Below are positions 1 through 9,221 of a DNA stretch of 26,089 nucleotides, in pieces (positions within the stretch are counted from its first letter, which is position 1; each line of letters starts with the position of its first letter). The stretch comes from a virus. Both the position numbers and the translations under genes were made by a program. The stretch spans positions 1 through 26,089 of IMG/VR virus record IMGVR_UViG_3300048006_000180; one strand, given 5' to 3'. A model generated the notes under the pieces. It worked only from the letters and a program-made list of their open reading frames with translations, did no database searches and was not told the DNA's origin.

Positions 1-2086
1 TACCAAGTGTAGGCAGCCCAGTCAAAGAACTATATGCACCGTCAAAAGTATTCACTGTATCTGTAAACACAGCATTAGCAGGTACAGCAGTCTTAACATT
101 ATCAAACGCCCAATCAGAACTTATAGCTGTTGTGGTAGCACCATCTGTAGGTGTACTGCTTATGGCACGTTGTGATGTTATGTATCCAGCTGCACTATGG
201 TCTCCCCAACTATGAGCAGTGTCAGCTTTTGCTCCTTGCGCTGCGGTTGCAAAGTCACCAGTATTAGAAGTAGCAGCCGTACCTAATGTTCTTTTTTCAA
301 TCTCATTGCTTCCACCAACTATTAAAGCAGTTAATGAACTACTGTTTACATCAAGAGTATCTATATATAATTTACCTCTAACTTTAAGGTCTGCATAAGT
401 AGATAGCAAACCATTTTGGTCGTAAAAGTGAGGAGTTCTACGTCCAGTGGGATATCCACCCCAAACTTGACCTCCATATAAAATAATATCTCTATCTGAA
501 TAACTTCCTGTACTCCAGCTTGGGATAAACTCAACACGAACCTTGTGGTAATGACTTGTAGTGCTAGCCGTTTCATGCCATGCAATAGTGCTAAACGGAA
601 GCCACAAATGCCCAGGCCAAGAACTTACGTTAGTTGAAGAACTTGTGTGTTGATACCAAGTGTCGTTATCACTTCTCTGTTTCCATATATGTACTTTACT
701 GCTGTGACTTTGGCTTGACCAATAAAAGTAAATAGCATTGGCAAAGGTGTAGTATCTAGCATTAAACTCTACTCTAAACTTGTAAGCGGTGTTAGGAATA
801 ACAACATTAGAGTTATTAGTACGCAAGAATCTACGCTTTTGGTCATCACTAACAGTAACTTCTTCCCAAGCACTTGAAGATGTCATTTGCTTCCAGAAAG
901 TAATATCTGTTAAATCATCGTAGGAGTTAGACAAGTCAGTCTTACAAGTAAACTGCGAATCAAACAAAGCCATCTCTGTAACCGTTGGGTCACCCAAGTT
1001 GTTTCTTGGCGTACCAGAAGCTATTTGGCTAAATTCTCTTGCTCGTACACCATTAGCATCTTCGATATCAGAAGAATTTAAATCAAATGCGTCTGAACCA
1101 GCAGAGCCGCTCCAAGAAAGTTTACCGTTAAAGCTGTCATCAGTATTGCTGCGTAAAAATGCACTGCTGTCTATTCCGTCAAGTAAGTTGGAATCAGCTG
1201 CTTTAGCTGTAGCACCCAAAAAATCTCCTGTGTTAGAAGTTGCAGCTGTACCCAATCCTAAATTGGTACGTGCGGCTGAAGCCGTAGATGCTCCAGTACC
1301 ACCGTTGGCGATGGATAAGTCTGTACCGCTCCAGTTTCCGTTGTTTATGGATGTTAAGTATCCTTCAGTTCCGTGGTCGCCCCATCCGTAAGCGGTGTTC
1401 CAGTTTGAGTCGTTGTATCCACTTGCGGAAATTGTTCCAGAAATAGATGCATTACCAGCAAGCGTAAGATTACCACTTGTGGTAAGAGACATTGCTCCTG
1501 TTGATTTTGTTTGCCCACTGTATCCCCACCAAAAACCTCTGTCTGAATCATTGTTCATACAGAATGTCATAGCGTAATCATTAAGACCGCCATAGGTAAC
1601 ACCACTGGTCATACCAATACCATAAGTAGTACCACTCCATACAGAGAATTTTACATCTGCATTAGCACCAGTAGTAATCACTTGATTTCCACTTACAGTG
1701 ACATCACCGCTAAACGAACCAGTTGTTGCTGAAAGAGCAGTATTAGGTTGATAAGCGGAATCAGCTTTTGTTCCTTGTGCAGCGGTTGCAAAATCTCCTG
1801 TGTTAGATGTAGCTGCACTGCCTAATCCTAAATTAGTGCGTGCAGCAGATGCCGTAGAAGCACCAGTACCGCCATTGGCTATAGACAAATCTGCCCCAGA
1901 CCAATTACTATTGCTTACCGTTGTGAGATAAGTATTATTACTATCGAACTTTATTGCACCACCAGCCGATATTCTTATTCGGTCTGTTGTAAACCATACA
2001 TATGTATTAGTATCACCCTCGTGATAAATAGCATTTCCGACATTAAAGTTTTCAGAAGACGGATTGGATAAGAAACGTACAGACAT
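1..2086 (-). CDS. Tail fibre protein, C-terminus beyond the left edge
   Basis: An open minus-strand frame runs from ATG at 2084-2086 to the window edge, about 695 residues without a stop, so the C-terminus is missing. The protein starts MSVRFLSNPSSENFNVGNAI. It carries at least two copies of a phage tail repeat of the type NWSGADLSIANGGTGAST followed by ARTNLGLG, near residues 60-90 and 250-280, with ADTAHSWGDH-like linkers. The middle part is rich in aromatic residues and may be a receptor-binding or carbohydrate-binding domain. The repeat matches the known phage tail collagen/PTR-like repeats, so a side or tail fibre is likely. It is separated from the next fibre gene upstream by a strong terminator and has its own -7-like element. 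The exact receptor cannot be told from sequence. Confidence 0.85.
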   Translation of the reverse strand, partial: MSVRFLSNPSSENFNVGNAIYHEGDTNTYVWFTTDRIRISAGGAIKFDSNNTYLTTVSNSNWSGADLSIANGGTGASTASAARTNLGLGSAATSNTGDFATAAQGTKADSAYQPNTALSATTGSFSGDVTVSGNQVITTGANADVKFSVWSGTTYGIGMTSGVTYGGLNDYAMTFCMNNDSDRGFWWGYSGQTKSTGAMSLTTSGNLTLAGNASISGTISASGYNDSNWNTAYGWGDHGTEGYLTSINNGNWSGTDLSIANGGTGASTASAARTNLGLGTAATSNTGDFLGATAKAADSNLLDGIDSSAFLRSNTDDSFNGKLSWSGSAGSDAFDLNSSDIEDANGVRAREFSQIASGTPRNNLGDPTVTEMALFDSQFTCKTDLSNSYDDLTDITFWKQMTSSSAWEEVTVSDDQKRRFLRTNNSNVVIPNTAYKFRVEFNARYYTFANAIYFYWSSQSHSSKVHIWKQRSDNDTWYQHTSSSTNVSSWPGHLWLPFSTIAWHETASTTSHYHKVRVEFIPSWSTGSYSDRDIILYGGQVWGGYPTGRRTPHFYDQNGLLSTYADLKVRGKLYIDTLDVNSSSLTALIVGGSNEIEKRTLGTAATSNTGDFATAAQGAKADTAHSWGDHSAAGYITSQRAISSTPTDGATTTAISSDWAFDNVKTAVPANAVFTDTVNTFDGAYSSLTGLPTLG

Positions 2087-2107
2087 ACAATATTATATTA
2101 TGTTCCA

Positions 2108-2115
2108 CAAAGATA
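2108..2115 (-). promoter_or_regulatory. Putative -7 element TATCTTTG for the tail fibre gene
   Basis: On the minus strand TATCTTTG matches the Bacteroidota -7 consensus TAnnTTTG exactly and lies 22 bases upstream of the ATG at 2086. No good TTG is found 19-21 bases further up, so the -33 part is weak. It overlaps the end of the T-run of the preceding terminator, which fits a fresh transcription unit starting here. An 8-base match alone can occur by chance. Confidence 0.4.
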
Positions 2116-2150
2116 AAAAAAAGAGGGGTGCAGTCTGAACCACACCCCTC
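2115..2150 (-). terminator. Rho-independent terminator after the 741-aa fibre gene
   Basis: Read on the minus strand, GAGGGGTG (2150-2143) and CACCCCTC (2130-2123) form a perfect 8-bp GC-rich stem with a 12-base loop. Eight T residues follow directly (2122-2115). It lies 21 bases past the stop codon at 2172, a textbook intrinsic terminator. Confidence 0.92.
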
Positions 2151-2171
2151 GTATATTAAGATAAGTCTGTA

Positions 2172-4397
2172 TTAGTCTATCTTGGTAACCATAACGATGA
2201 TATCATTTGCTGCTGGTGCAGTGTTGAAGTCAATCGTTACATTACTGTCATCGGTTCTAACAACCTGTGCGTATACAGTCTCGAAGCTTGATGCATCATA
2301 CATTTGTACAATTACATCACGAGTACCTAAGCTGTGTGTTACTGCAATGCTTGTTGCTGCGCCATCACCGATTGCTGTTCTGTAAGAGCGTGCTGCAAGA
2401 CTTGCTGGCGTTACAGCTACTGAAGAGCTTGTTCCTGCAAGTGTTTCACCAGCAGTTGCAAGTTCTACGATACCTGCGTTAGTTGTAGAAGCAGTTTCTC
2501 CACTTACGGTAAACACACCAGAAGATACAGATACGTCAATACCACCACCTGCTGCTACTCTTGCACGACCAATTGTTGAAGCTGTTGCAGTGTCTACTAC
2601 GAAGTCTAACTCGTTGTTAGCGTCATCGTATGTAACAGTGATACCAGTCTCGGTATTCCCAGCAACCATCTCACCAACGTAATCCTGTACTTGCTCTTTA
2701 GAAAGCTGCGTGTTGGTGTTTGTTGAAGAGATTGTAGTCCCAGAGATAGTGATGTTTGAACCTACGTCCAACCAAGCAAATGCACCTGCTGAATCATCCC
2801 AGAATGCGATGCGGTCATCGTTAGGGTCAGTAAGAGATTCAAGTCCTAAGTGGCTAAGAGCAACCGAATCAGCGGCTACGCTAATACCTGTTCCAGCACC
2901 TACGTTTAAAGTCTTGCTGAAAGCACCGCTTGAAGCAGAACCGCCACCAGTAAGACCATTACCAGCAGTAACAGTTACCGCAGTAATATCACCTACGTTG
3001 TTGGTGTACTCAGCACTTACAGGAATGTTAAAGTATGTAGAACCGTCATTAGTAAACTCCCAACGGTCATTTGTTTCATTGTAACGTAATGCAGTATTGT
3101 TTTCTGTGCCACGCTCAACCTCAACACCAGCATTCTCTGTAGGAGTACCAGTTATATTGTTGTTAAGTACAATGATGTTGTCATTAACGGTAAGTGTTTC
3201 AGAGTTTACCGTTGTAGTAGAGCCGTCTACCTGTAGCGTACCACGGATAACAACTGTAGTGTCATCTCCAGAGTCACCAATGTAAAGTGTGTCTGCACTG
3301 TTTAGACCAGCAAGACGAGCTTTAAGGTTAGCCTCACTTACGTCAACATCCGTGTTGGTTGTTTTAGCAGTCCAAGAGAATGTTCCGTCACCGTCAGAAG
3401 TAAGTACTTGACCAGCTGTGCCATTACTACTCACATTTAACTCAGAAGCCCCTACAGCGTTTGCTGCAATCTCTGAAGCACCAACTGCGTTAGCATCAAT
3501 TTGAGCGGCTGTAACACTGTTTAAAGTAGCAAGAGAGCCAAGTCCTAAGTTTGTTCTCGCACCAGCAGCAGTAGATGCACCTGTACCACCATTTGCGACA
3601 GACAAGTCAGCTCCACTCCAGTCGGCATTGCTAATAGCAAGTGTACCACCAAGAGTTAAACTACCACTACTTGTTACCGTTCCAGTTAGAGTAATTCCGT
3701 TTACACTACCAGTAGTGCCTACGCTTGTTACCGTACCTGTGGTAGTAGAGAAGTTAGCATCGTTATTAAAGATACTTAATGGAATCTCACTTGCAGCCTT
3801 ACGCTTCTGAGAAGATGCATCGAGTACAACGAACTCATCAGTGGCAACCATTGCTTCAGTCATGTCTGTCAATTCAGACAAGTCAACATTAATGGTAAAC
3901 GAGCCAGATGTAGTAATTGTAGAACCAGTTACATCAATCAAGTTACCAGCAGTTACCCCTACAGAGGTTACAGTACCTGTGTTGGTTGTATAACCAAGAC
4001 CATCTACGTAATCGTATACGTGGTTACCAGTTACAAGAGTCGTAGCACCGTTAGATACCACTGCTGTTTTAGCTCTTACTTCGTCAGATACAATTTCAAT
4101 TGTTGTTCCATCTGCATTTACAGCAAGCGTTACACCTCCAGATGTCCCACCGCCTGTAAGACCGTTTCCAGCTGTTACAGCTGTGATGTCACCTGTGGTT
4201 GTAGAAAGAGCTTCCCATGCAGTTCCATTGTAGAACTTAATCGCATCAATGTCTGAGCGATAAATCATTCTACCCTCGAAGTTACCGCTTGAAGGGTCGG
4301 CAGTTACAACTTGGAAACGTGAGTCGATTAACTGACCTTGATTTAGGTCGATGTTACCGTCTACGTTTAAATTACTTAAAAATTTTACTTCAGCCAT
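2172..4397 (-). CDS. Tail fibre / tail-tip protein with phage tail repeats
   Basis: This 741-residue, low-complexity, Ser/Thr/Gly-rich protein is built from several modules. It has GNGLTGGGTSGG-type glycine repeats near residues 75-90 and 480-495. A phage tail repeat (SGADLSVANGGTGAST, then ARTNLGLG) lies near 260-290 and is nearly identical to the repeats in the neighbouring fibre gene. A SLTDPNDDRIAFWDDSAG motif lies near 540. The beta-rich C-terminus (AVTHSLGTRDVIVQMYD) is typical of marine phage fibres. The architecture implies an elongated trimeric fibre. The gene follows the 106-aa gene by one base, so it is probably cotranscribed with the baseplate genes, and a terminator ends it. The fibre class is secure; attachment point and receptor are inference. 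Confidence 0.88.
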   Translation of the reverse strand: MAEVKFLSNLNVDGNIDLNQGQLIDSRFQVVTADPSSGNFEGRMIYRSDIDAIKFYNGTAWEALSTTTGDITAVTAGNGLTGGGTSGGVTLAVNADGTTIEIVSDEVRAKTAVVSNGATTLVTGNHVYDYVDGLGYTTNTGTVTSVGVTAGNLIDVTGSTITTSGSFTINVDLSELTDMTEAMVATDEFVVLDASSQKRKAASEIPLSIFNNDANFSTTTGTVTSVGTTGSVNGITLTGTVTSSGSLTLGGTLAISNADWSGADLSVANGGTGASTAAGARTNLGLGSLATLNSVTAAQIDANAVGASEIAANAVGASELNVSSNGTAGQVLTSDGDGTFSWTAKTTNTDVDVSEANLKARLAGLNSADTLYIGDSGDDTTVVIRGTLQVDGSTTTVNSETLTVNDNIIVLNNNITGTPTENAGVEVERGTENNTALRYNETNDRWEFTNDGSTYFNIPVSAEYTNNVGDITAVTVTAGNGLTGGGSASSGAFSKTLNVGAGTGISVAADSVALSHLGLESLTDPNDDRIAFWDDSAGAFAWLDVGSNITISGTTISSTNTNTQLSKEQVQDYVGEMVAGNTETGITVTYDDANNELDFVVDTATASTIGRARVAAGGGIDVSVSSGVFTVSGETASTTNAGIVELATAGETLAGTSSSVAVTPASLAARSYRTAIGDGAATSIAVTHSLGTRDVIVQMYDASSFETVYAQVVRTDDSNVTIDFNTAPAANDIIVMVTKID

Positions 4398-4398
4398 T

Positions 4399-4719
4399 TT
4401 AGTTCATATAAGCCTTCCCACTCGTTGGGGCAGACAGGGTTATTGTTAAAGAATTATCATCTGTATATGATACAGCACCATAAAGAACTGTATCTGCACT
4501 ATCCACGACAGTAACCGATGGTTTCTTGCCGAGATTGTGTGTTACACTCCAAGTATCAGAAACAGAGTTCTGATTGTGTGTGTAGTGTGAATCTTTAGTA
4601 GTTATTACACCAGCTATAGAAACATTAATTTCTGGTTGAGACACAGTAGTAGTTGTTGCTACCGTGCTTACACCAGATATGTTTACTGAATCGCCACTAT
4701 TTATTTCTATGTTACTCAC
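4399..4719 (-). CDS. Small beta-rich tail/baseplate-associated protein
   Basis: This 106-residue protein has a low-complexity N-terminal third followed by a domain containing WSVTHNLGKKPSVTVVDS and ending in SGKAYMN. The HNLG-x2-PSVTV-D pattern recurs at the C-termini of phage fibre and baseplate proteins, including the SLGTRDVIVQ segment of the 741-aa neighbour. It overlaps the 119-aa gene upstream by 8 bases, which suggests translational coupling. A virion role at the tail tip or fibre base is inferred from this match and its position; no catalytic motif is visible. Confidence 0.65.
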   Translation of the reverse strand: MSNIEINSGDSVNISGVSTVATTTTVSQPEINVSIAGVITTKDSHYTHNQNSVSDTWSVTHNLGKKPSVTVVDSADTVLYGAVSYTDDNSLTITLSAPTSGKAYMN

Positions 4720-5071
4720 TTACGTCTTCGTTAATCTTAAAGATTCCGTATACCCATGTTTTTACAGTGCCACCATTAGTAGACTGAAGGTCGTAAACAT
4801 ACAAACCTCCTGCTGCTCCAGCCATTGTAGCGGCTGTAGCTGTTATAGTTAAAACTCCAGCACTTGTTCCGTTGTAGCTGAAGTCTCCGTCAGCAATAAT
4901 ATCAGAAGAAGATGTATCAGTTTCCTTTACATCCATCTTCCAAGTGTATCCTGTTAGGTCAATAGCATCACCATCATCATCAGTAAAAGTGAACTTAAGC
5001 TCGAAGCTGTCCCCTCTACGACAAGTAACGTCTACTCTTGATGCGTTGTCTAAGTTTATCTGTGTTGCCAT
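4712..5071 (-). CDS. Baseplate-like beta-sandwich protein
   Basis: This 119-residue protein starts MATQINLDNASRVDVTCRRG. A pattern of the type RGDSFELKFTFTDDDGDAIDLTGYTW (residues about 19-44) follows, found in small N-terminal domains of phage baseplate and tail proteins. The second half alternates short beta strands and ends in VYGIFKINEDVSE. Its ATG overlaps the region just after the stop of the preceding 411-aa gene (stop at 5072, start at 5071) and its end overlaps the 106-aa gene. I infer a structural role at the tail; the precise part is unknown. Confidence 0.65.
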   Translation of the reverse strand: MATQINLDNASRVDVTCRRGDSFELKFTFTDDDGDAIDLTGYTWKMDVKETDTSSSDIIADGDFSYNGTSAGVLTITATAATMAGAAGGLYVYDLQSTNGGTVKTWVYGIFKINEDVSE

Positions 5072-6307
5072 CTATCTAACCTCTATTTCTAATTCAAATG
5101 TTCCTTTAAGCTCAAACCCAGAAGGAAATGCGTTAGAATTGTCCGTAGAATCACCATAGATTAAATTAAACATATGGTAAACAATAGGATTTCCATTGTC
5201 ATCAAACATTCTGCTCCAAGCATAAATACTAGTATTAAACCCATTTGCAACGTTTGAGGGTTGCGTAGGAACTACATTTTCATACTTTAAATACCTGTTG
5301 TTAGCGTGACTTGCGTTATAAGCTAAATCGGAAGGTGATGCTATATAATGCTTATAGCTCTGATAGCTTGCAGGGGCATTATTTTGCACGTAATTGTAAG
5401 AATATGTATTGGGGAAAATAGCGGTAAGAGTGTTTATACTATATGTTTGATTAGTAGTGACTGGCAAATAAGTATCATCCCAGTATAAAGACCTGTGTAT
5501 GATTTTCATTGTTCCAAACTGTGCAGTAGTAAGACCCATTAATGTGTTTGAAACTTGACTTGCATTTTGTGTCAAATCACCTGCTGGGACATTAGTCTTT
5601 ACGGTAAATCGTTTAACCCTGTACTCCGAGTAAGCTGCTAATTTAGACCAATCTAAAAGTTGAATTCCAGCGCTATTACTGCCTAATACTAATTCTCTGG
5701 ATATAACCGTGCCACCACTGTATGCGCTTGAAACACTTCCAACTATTCCACCAACACCCCCTGTAGCTGAACGTACACCTCCAGAAGTTGGTGAGTTAAC
5801 ATCTACGGTGATATCGTTTGTATATAAAAGAGTTGCTGGAGAGGATGCAGTTGCTGGGGCTATAACAACCCATACTCCAACATTAGGGTTTTGTACACAC
5901 ACAAACTCGTACATTTGACCATCATTAGGAATGACATATGCGTCTCCAGCTGAAAGCCCTAAGACACTTCCTGTAGATGCATAAGGGTAAACCTCAATGC
6001 TTCTGGTTGAAGTATTTACTACTTTTACGGATGTGCCAATTACTGGTGCAGGAAGCTTAATAGCTATATTGCTTGCATCGGCTGATGTTATTAAACTAAC
6101 GCCAGCTTCAAGTTGTGCCGCAGTAGCTAGAGAAGTTCCAGTTGCCGCTACAGTTTTTTGAGAGTACTTTATAGACTGAACCGTTAATGAAGTAACATCT
6201 TCACCAGCTCCATTCTGAAGCTTACCTTCTTGAGGGCTACCAGCGGTAGTTCCTATAGTAAGTAAGTTTCCGTAAGTATCTTCTATTTGTGTATTAGTTA
6301 AATTCAT
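5072..6307 (-). CDS. Putative tail/fibre structural protein
   Basis: The chosen start gives MNLTNTQIEDTYGNLLTIG, 411 residues. A TTG 17 codons upstream (6358) would give a 428-residue form, but the shorter N-terminus matches that of the 248-aa protein at 12974-13720. Both share I/V-x-D-T-Y-x-x-L-L followed by D/N-G-A-G, which may be a common virion-anchoring module. Residues about 60-150 hold a beta-rich segment (IAIKLPAPVIGTSVKVVN, SAGDAYVIPNDGQMYEFV) seen in marine phage structural proteins. The C-terminal half looks globular. A tail or fibre role is inferred from content and place; it does not look like an HK97-type capsid protein. Confidence 0.6.
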   Translation of the reverse strand: MNLTNTQIEDTYGNLLTIGTTAGSPQEGKLQNGAGEDVTSLTVQSIKYSQKTVAATGTSLATAAQLEAGVSLITSADASNIAIKLPAPVIGTSVKVVNTSTRSIEVYPYASTGSVLGLSAGDAYVIPNDGQMYEFVCVQNPNVGVWVVIAPATASSPATLLYTNDITVDVNSPTSGGVRSATGGVGGIVGSVSSAYSGGTVISRELVLGSNSAGIQLLDWSKLAAYSEYRVKRFTVKTNVPAGDLTQNASQVSNTLMGLTTAQFGTMKIIHRSLYWDDTYLPVTTNQTYSINTLTAIFPNTYSYNYVQNNAPASYQSYKHYIASPSDLAYNASHANNRYLKYENVVPTQPSNVANGFNTSIYAWSRMFDDNGNPIVYHMFNLIYGDSTDNSNAFPSGFELKGTFELEIEVR

Positions 6308-6424
6308 TATGACCAGCTTTGATTGTTGTCTGAAAATGAAAAGCTGGCATTTCTCCAAACCCTAAACGTAGCGCTTGATATATATGCCATTACTTTATTT
6401 AAACCTATTCCTAATCCTAGCATT

Positions 6425-6691
6425 TTAAGCTAATCTATATGCTAACAACTTTCCGCTGTCAACTGTTATTTCTGTAAAAAGTCCATATATTGTTAAGCCA
6501 GCAGGTATTTCAACTGTGGTTAAATTATCCCCAAAGCTAGATACAGTGCTTATAACACTGCTCTCTAAGGTTGTTACAGCTACATAAGTATGTGCTGTTA
6601 AAGACCCAGCTCCACTTTGATAATCAAAACCAGATTGACCAAAAGCTTGAAGGTTTGCATTATAATCGTGTACTAACTTATTCTCTGCCAT
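6425..6691 (-). CDS. Small virion-module protein of unknown function
   Basis: This 88-residue protein starts MAENKLVHDYNANLQAFGQS. The second half is beta-rich (TVEIPAGLTIYGLFTEITVD). No signal peptide, membrane segment or enzyme motif is visible. It stands between the portal gene and the fibre genes, where capsid decoration or head-completion proteins often lie, but this is only positional inference. It has its own -7-like element upstream (6707-6714) and about 117 bases separate it from the next gene. Confidence 0.6.
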   Translation of the reverse strand: MAENKLVHDYNANLQAFGQSGFDYQSGAGSLTAHTYVAVTTLESSVISTVSSFGDNLTTVEIPAGLTIYGLFTEITVDSGKLLAYRLA

Positions 6692-6706
6692 TTCTTGTTC
6701 TTTTTA

Positions 6707-6714
6707 CAAAGGTA
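6707..6714 (-). promoter_or_regulatory. Putative -7 element TACCTTTG
   Basis: On the minus strand TACCTTTG is an exact TAnnTTTG match, 15 bases upstream of the ATG at 6691. The nearest TTG lies 16 bases above it (6731-6733), short of the usual 19-21, so promoter strength is doubtful. Confidence 0.35.
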
Positions 6715-6729
6715 GTAAATTACTGGTTA

Positions 6730-9168
6730 TCAAGAAGTTAGTCTATCTATTAAGCTATCTCCCTCATCTTCTAATTCCCCACGCTTTCCTTGGCGTTGAG
6801 AAATCATTTTAGATTGTTCAATAGCTTGTTTTTTAACTCTTTCGTCTTTAGCCTTTTCTTTGCTTGATTCTATTCCTTCACGGAACTGCATGTCTTGCTG
6901 CTTCATTCCCATTTGAACTTGGGTCTTAGCACTTTCAATTTGACCTTTTAGCTGATATTCTAATTGCAGCAACTGAGCTTTAGCTTGAGCGTCAGCTTGT
7001 ATCTCTGCAATCTTAGCTTGGCTTTGCATCTGAATCTCCTGCATCTTTCCTTGGCTTGCAACCTGTGCAGTCTGCTGATTCATTTGAGCTTGCATCTGAG
7101 AGTTTCTTTGCGCTATTTCCTGTTGCGCCTTCATTCTCTTCTTACGTCTTATAATAAGAAGTCTCTCCGCTTGGTCTACATCTTTTAATTGCCTTACAGA
7201 CATTGCGTCTTCTAAGTCAATTTCTTTTTGAGCAAGAGCCACTTGTATGTTCTGCTCTAAGTATGACTTTTCGGTTTCATCCATTTCTGTCTGAACCTTA
7301 ACCCCAAAGTTGTACATAGGAAGGTCTCCAAAAGAAGCTAATACTTTCATATTGGTCTTACCTATGGCCTGCTCATAAGCTTTAAATATAACAGACTTAG
7401 GAGGCAGTATCTGTAAACACTTTACGATATCCTCACATACTTTAGTATATAGATACAAAGCTGAATTAGATATGTCGTAGATGGCATTATTGCCAGCGGC
7501 AATTGCTTGCTGACGCACACCTACCAACTGCTCTCCCTTTGGAGATGTCCCATCCATTACTTCGTTAATACCTGTTGTATCACGGATAAGACGGAGATTA
7601 TGGTTATAGATACCGATAAGCTCATTGATATTCCTAATGCTATTGTCCAGAGACCTAACTGGAGGGTTCTGGAATCCACCTTCTGGATTCTTCGAGCGAT
7701 AGTAGAATACACCTGTTTGTTCATAGATGTCTTGTATATCTAATGGTTGTAGTTCACCGCCTTTACCTAACTGTACATTCTCTAACCCTTCAATGTCTAC
7801 AATCAATCCATCTGGCTTAGCCTTAGCAACAGCTTGCTGTAGCTTTAGGTGAGAAAGCTGTAACTGGTCAGCAAACCCTATTACCGAGCCCACAAGAGAC
7901 TTAGGCATCATTCTGCGCAAGTTAGTTGCAACTACAGAATAGGATAATCTAGCTTTAGTTAAGTCGTGTACGTTTTTGGGTATGTTTCTTTTTTGACCGT
8001 AGTCATAAATATAACCGCATCCTACAACATAGCTCCCTCCAAACACTGTTTGAATATTCATGTGCTTAGGTTTCCTGTCGTATACAGATTCTTTAGGCGG
8101 TGTGTAATCAAAGCCTTTGTAATAGAATCCGTTATTACCGAACTTAGACTTTTTCTGCTCAAACATCATGTCATCTGTAGACATGAATTCAAAGTCCATT
8201 ACTTCAACAATAAACTCATCATATCCATAAGTTGTACGGTCTAGAGTTTCATCGTAGTATTTATAGCTTAGTTTATCAGCTCGGTTCTGGTATTTATTTT
8301 TTACGCTTTGCCCTATTTTTTCATATTGCTCTTCTGTAAACTCATCACGAGCAATACGCTTAAGTTCTGAGATGCTGATTTTCTTAACGTGTCCTGCATA
8401 GATGAGGTCACTAAACGTAGGGTCTTCGGTGTAGCTATGGAAGAAAAATGCTGGGTCGATGTACTCTTCTTTGATTCCATAGTTCGGGTCGTTACTTCTT
8501 TTTATAACACCCATACCACAAGCTACTAAATCATTGACAGCTCTTCGATATACACGTTGGTCAAAATCATTCCACTCCAGTGTCATGTTAGTACCAACTT
8601 GCGCTGCAATCTCAGCTGCTGTTTTAATATTAGCGTCCATAAAAATCTCAGCTTCTTCTGCCGTTTCTGGTATTGAAGAAGTATCAATTTTTGTGTCTAC
8701 ACCTAGAGTTTCTAGGTCTTGTATAATGTCTTTGTTTTTAACTTGGAACATCTTCTTGGCTCTCTCTTTGTCTTTTTGAGACTGAGATAGAGGGTCAATA
8801 GCTGTAAGGTTTGGATATGGTTTTCTAGAAAGTATGTTGTTTACTACAATTTTAACAAACTTAGGGACGATAGGCACTGGAGACCAATCAAGGTTTAGTA
8901 ACGTACCGTCCCCACTGTTTGGGTCAAGAGAGTTTAATATCTGTTTGTAGATTGAAGTATCTTGCGTACCATTAGCGTAATCACGGTTGGTCTCAAAATC
9001 CTTCATGCGTCTTCGGAAAAGACTGCGCTCATCGTCAGAGCTTCCCCATTGTTTTTCAATAGCTTTAGCATACTTCAGACCGTAAGACTTATTAGTCTTA
9101 ACTGCATATTTAGCAAATGGGTCTGGGAAATTGCCGTACTTCCCTTTGTCGTTGTCGTTTTCGTACAT
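6730..9168 (-). CDS. Portal protein
   Basis: This 812-residue protein is the likely portal (head-tail connector ring, gateway for DNA packaging). The core (residues about 60-640) has the mixed helical/beta pattern of podovirus-type portals. The last 150 residues are a Gln/Lys-rich coiled coil (QAQMNQQTAQVASQG, then repeated EIQMQSQAKIAEIQ-like heptads) resembling the crown or barrel helices of long portals. It lies directly downstream of TerL, the usual packaging-gene pairing. It is longer than typical siphovirus portals and closer to those of Bacteroidota podoviruses. The assignment rests on size, context and coiled-coil tail; I cannot run a profile search. Confidence 0.75.
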   Translation of the reverse strand: MYENDNDKGKYGNFPDPFAKYAVKTNKSYGLKYAKAIEKQWGSSDDERSLFRRRMKDFETNRDYANGTQDTSIYKQILNSLDPNSGDGTLLNLDWSPVPIVPKFVKIVVNNILSRKPYPNLTAIDPLSQSQKDKERAKKMFQVKNKDIIQDLETLGVDTKIDTSSIPETAEEAEIFMDANIKTAAEIAAQVGTNMTLEWNDFDQRVYRRAVNDLVACGMGVIKRSNDPNYGIKEEYIDPAFFFHSYTEDPTFSDLIYAGHVKKISISELKRIARDEFTEEQYEKIGQSVKNKYQNRADKLSYKYYDETLDRTTYGYDEFIVEVMDFEFMSTDDMMFEQKKSKFGNNGFYYKGFDYTPPKESVYDRKPKHMNIQTVFGGSYVVGCGYIYDYGQKRNIPKNVHDLTKARLSYSVVATNLRRMMPKSLVGSVIGFADQLQLSHLKLQQAVAKAKPDGLIVDIEGLENVQLGKGGELQPLDIQDIYEQTGVFYYRSKNPEGGFQNPPVRSLDNSIRNINELIGIYNHNLRLIRDTTGINEVMDGTSPKGEQLVGVRQQAIAAGNNAIYDISNSALYLYTKVCEDIVKCLQILPPKSVIFKAYEQAIGKTNMKVLASFGDLPMYNFGVKVQTEMDETEKSYLEQNIQVALAQKEIDLEDAMSVRQLKDVDQAERLLIIRRKKRMKAQQEIAQRNSQMQAQMNQQTAQVASQGKMQEIQMQSQAKIAEIQADAQAKAQLLQLEYQLKGQIESAKTQVQMGMKQQDMQFREGIESSKEKAKDERVKKQAIEQSKMISQRQGKRGELEDEGDSLIDRLTS

Positions 9169-9193
9169 ATAGCGTTTCGCAAATACTTCCTCG

Positions 9194-9201
9194 CAAATAT
9201 A
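9194..9201 (-). promoter_or_regulatory. Putative -7 element TATATTTG upstream of the portal gene
   Basis: On the minus strand TATATTTG matches TAnnTTTG exactly, 25 bases before the portal ATG in the 53-base gap after terL. No clear -33 TTG is seen at the right spacing. It may allow extra portal transcription. Confidence 0.35.
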
Positions 9202-9221
9202 CGAAAATAAAGAGCTGAGTT

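Noticed and set aside
1-4397. Several long plus-strand frames opposite the fibre genes
   Set aside because: They are antisense shadows of low-complexity fibre coding sequence with no recognisable domains.
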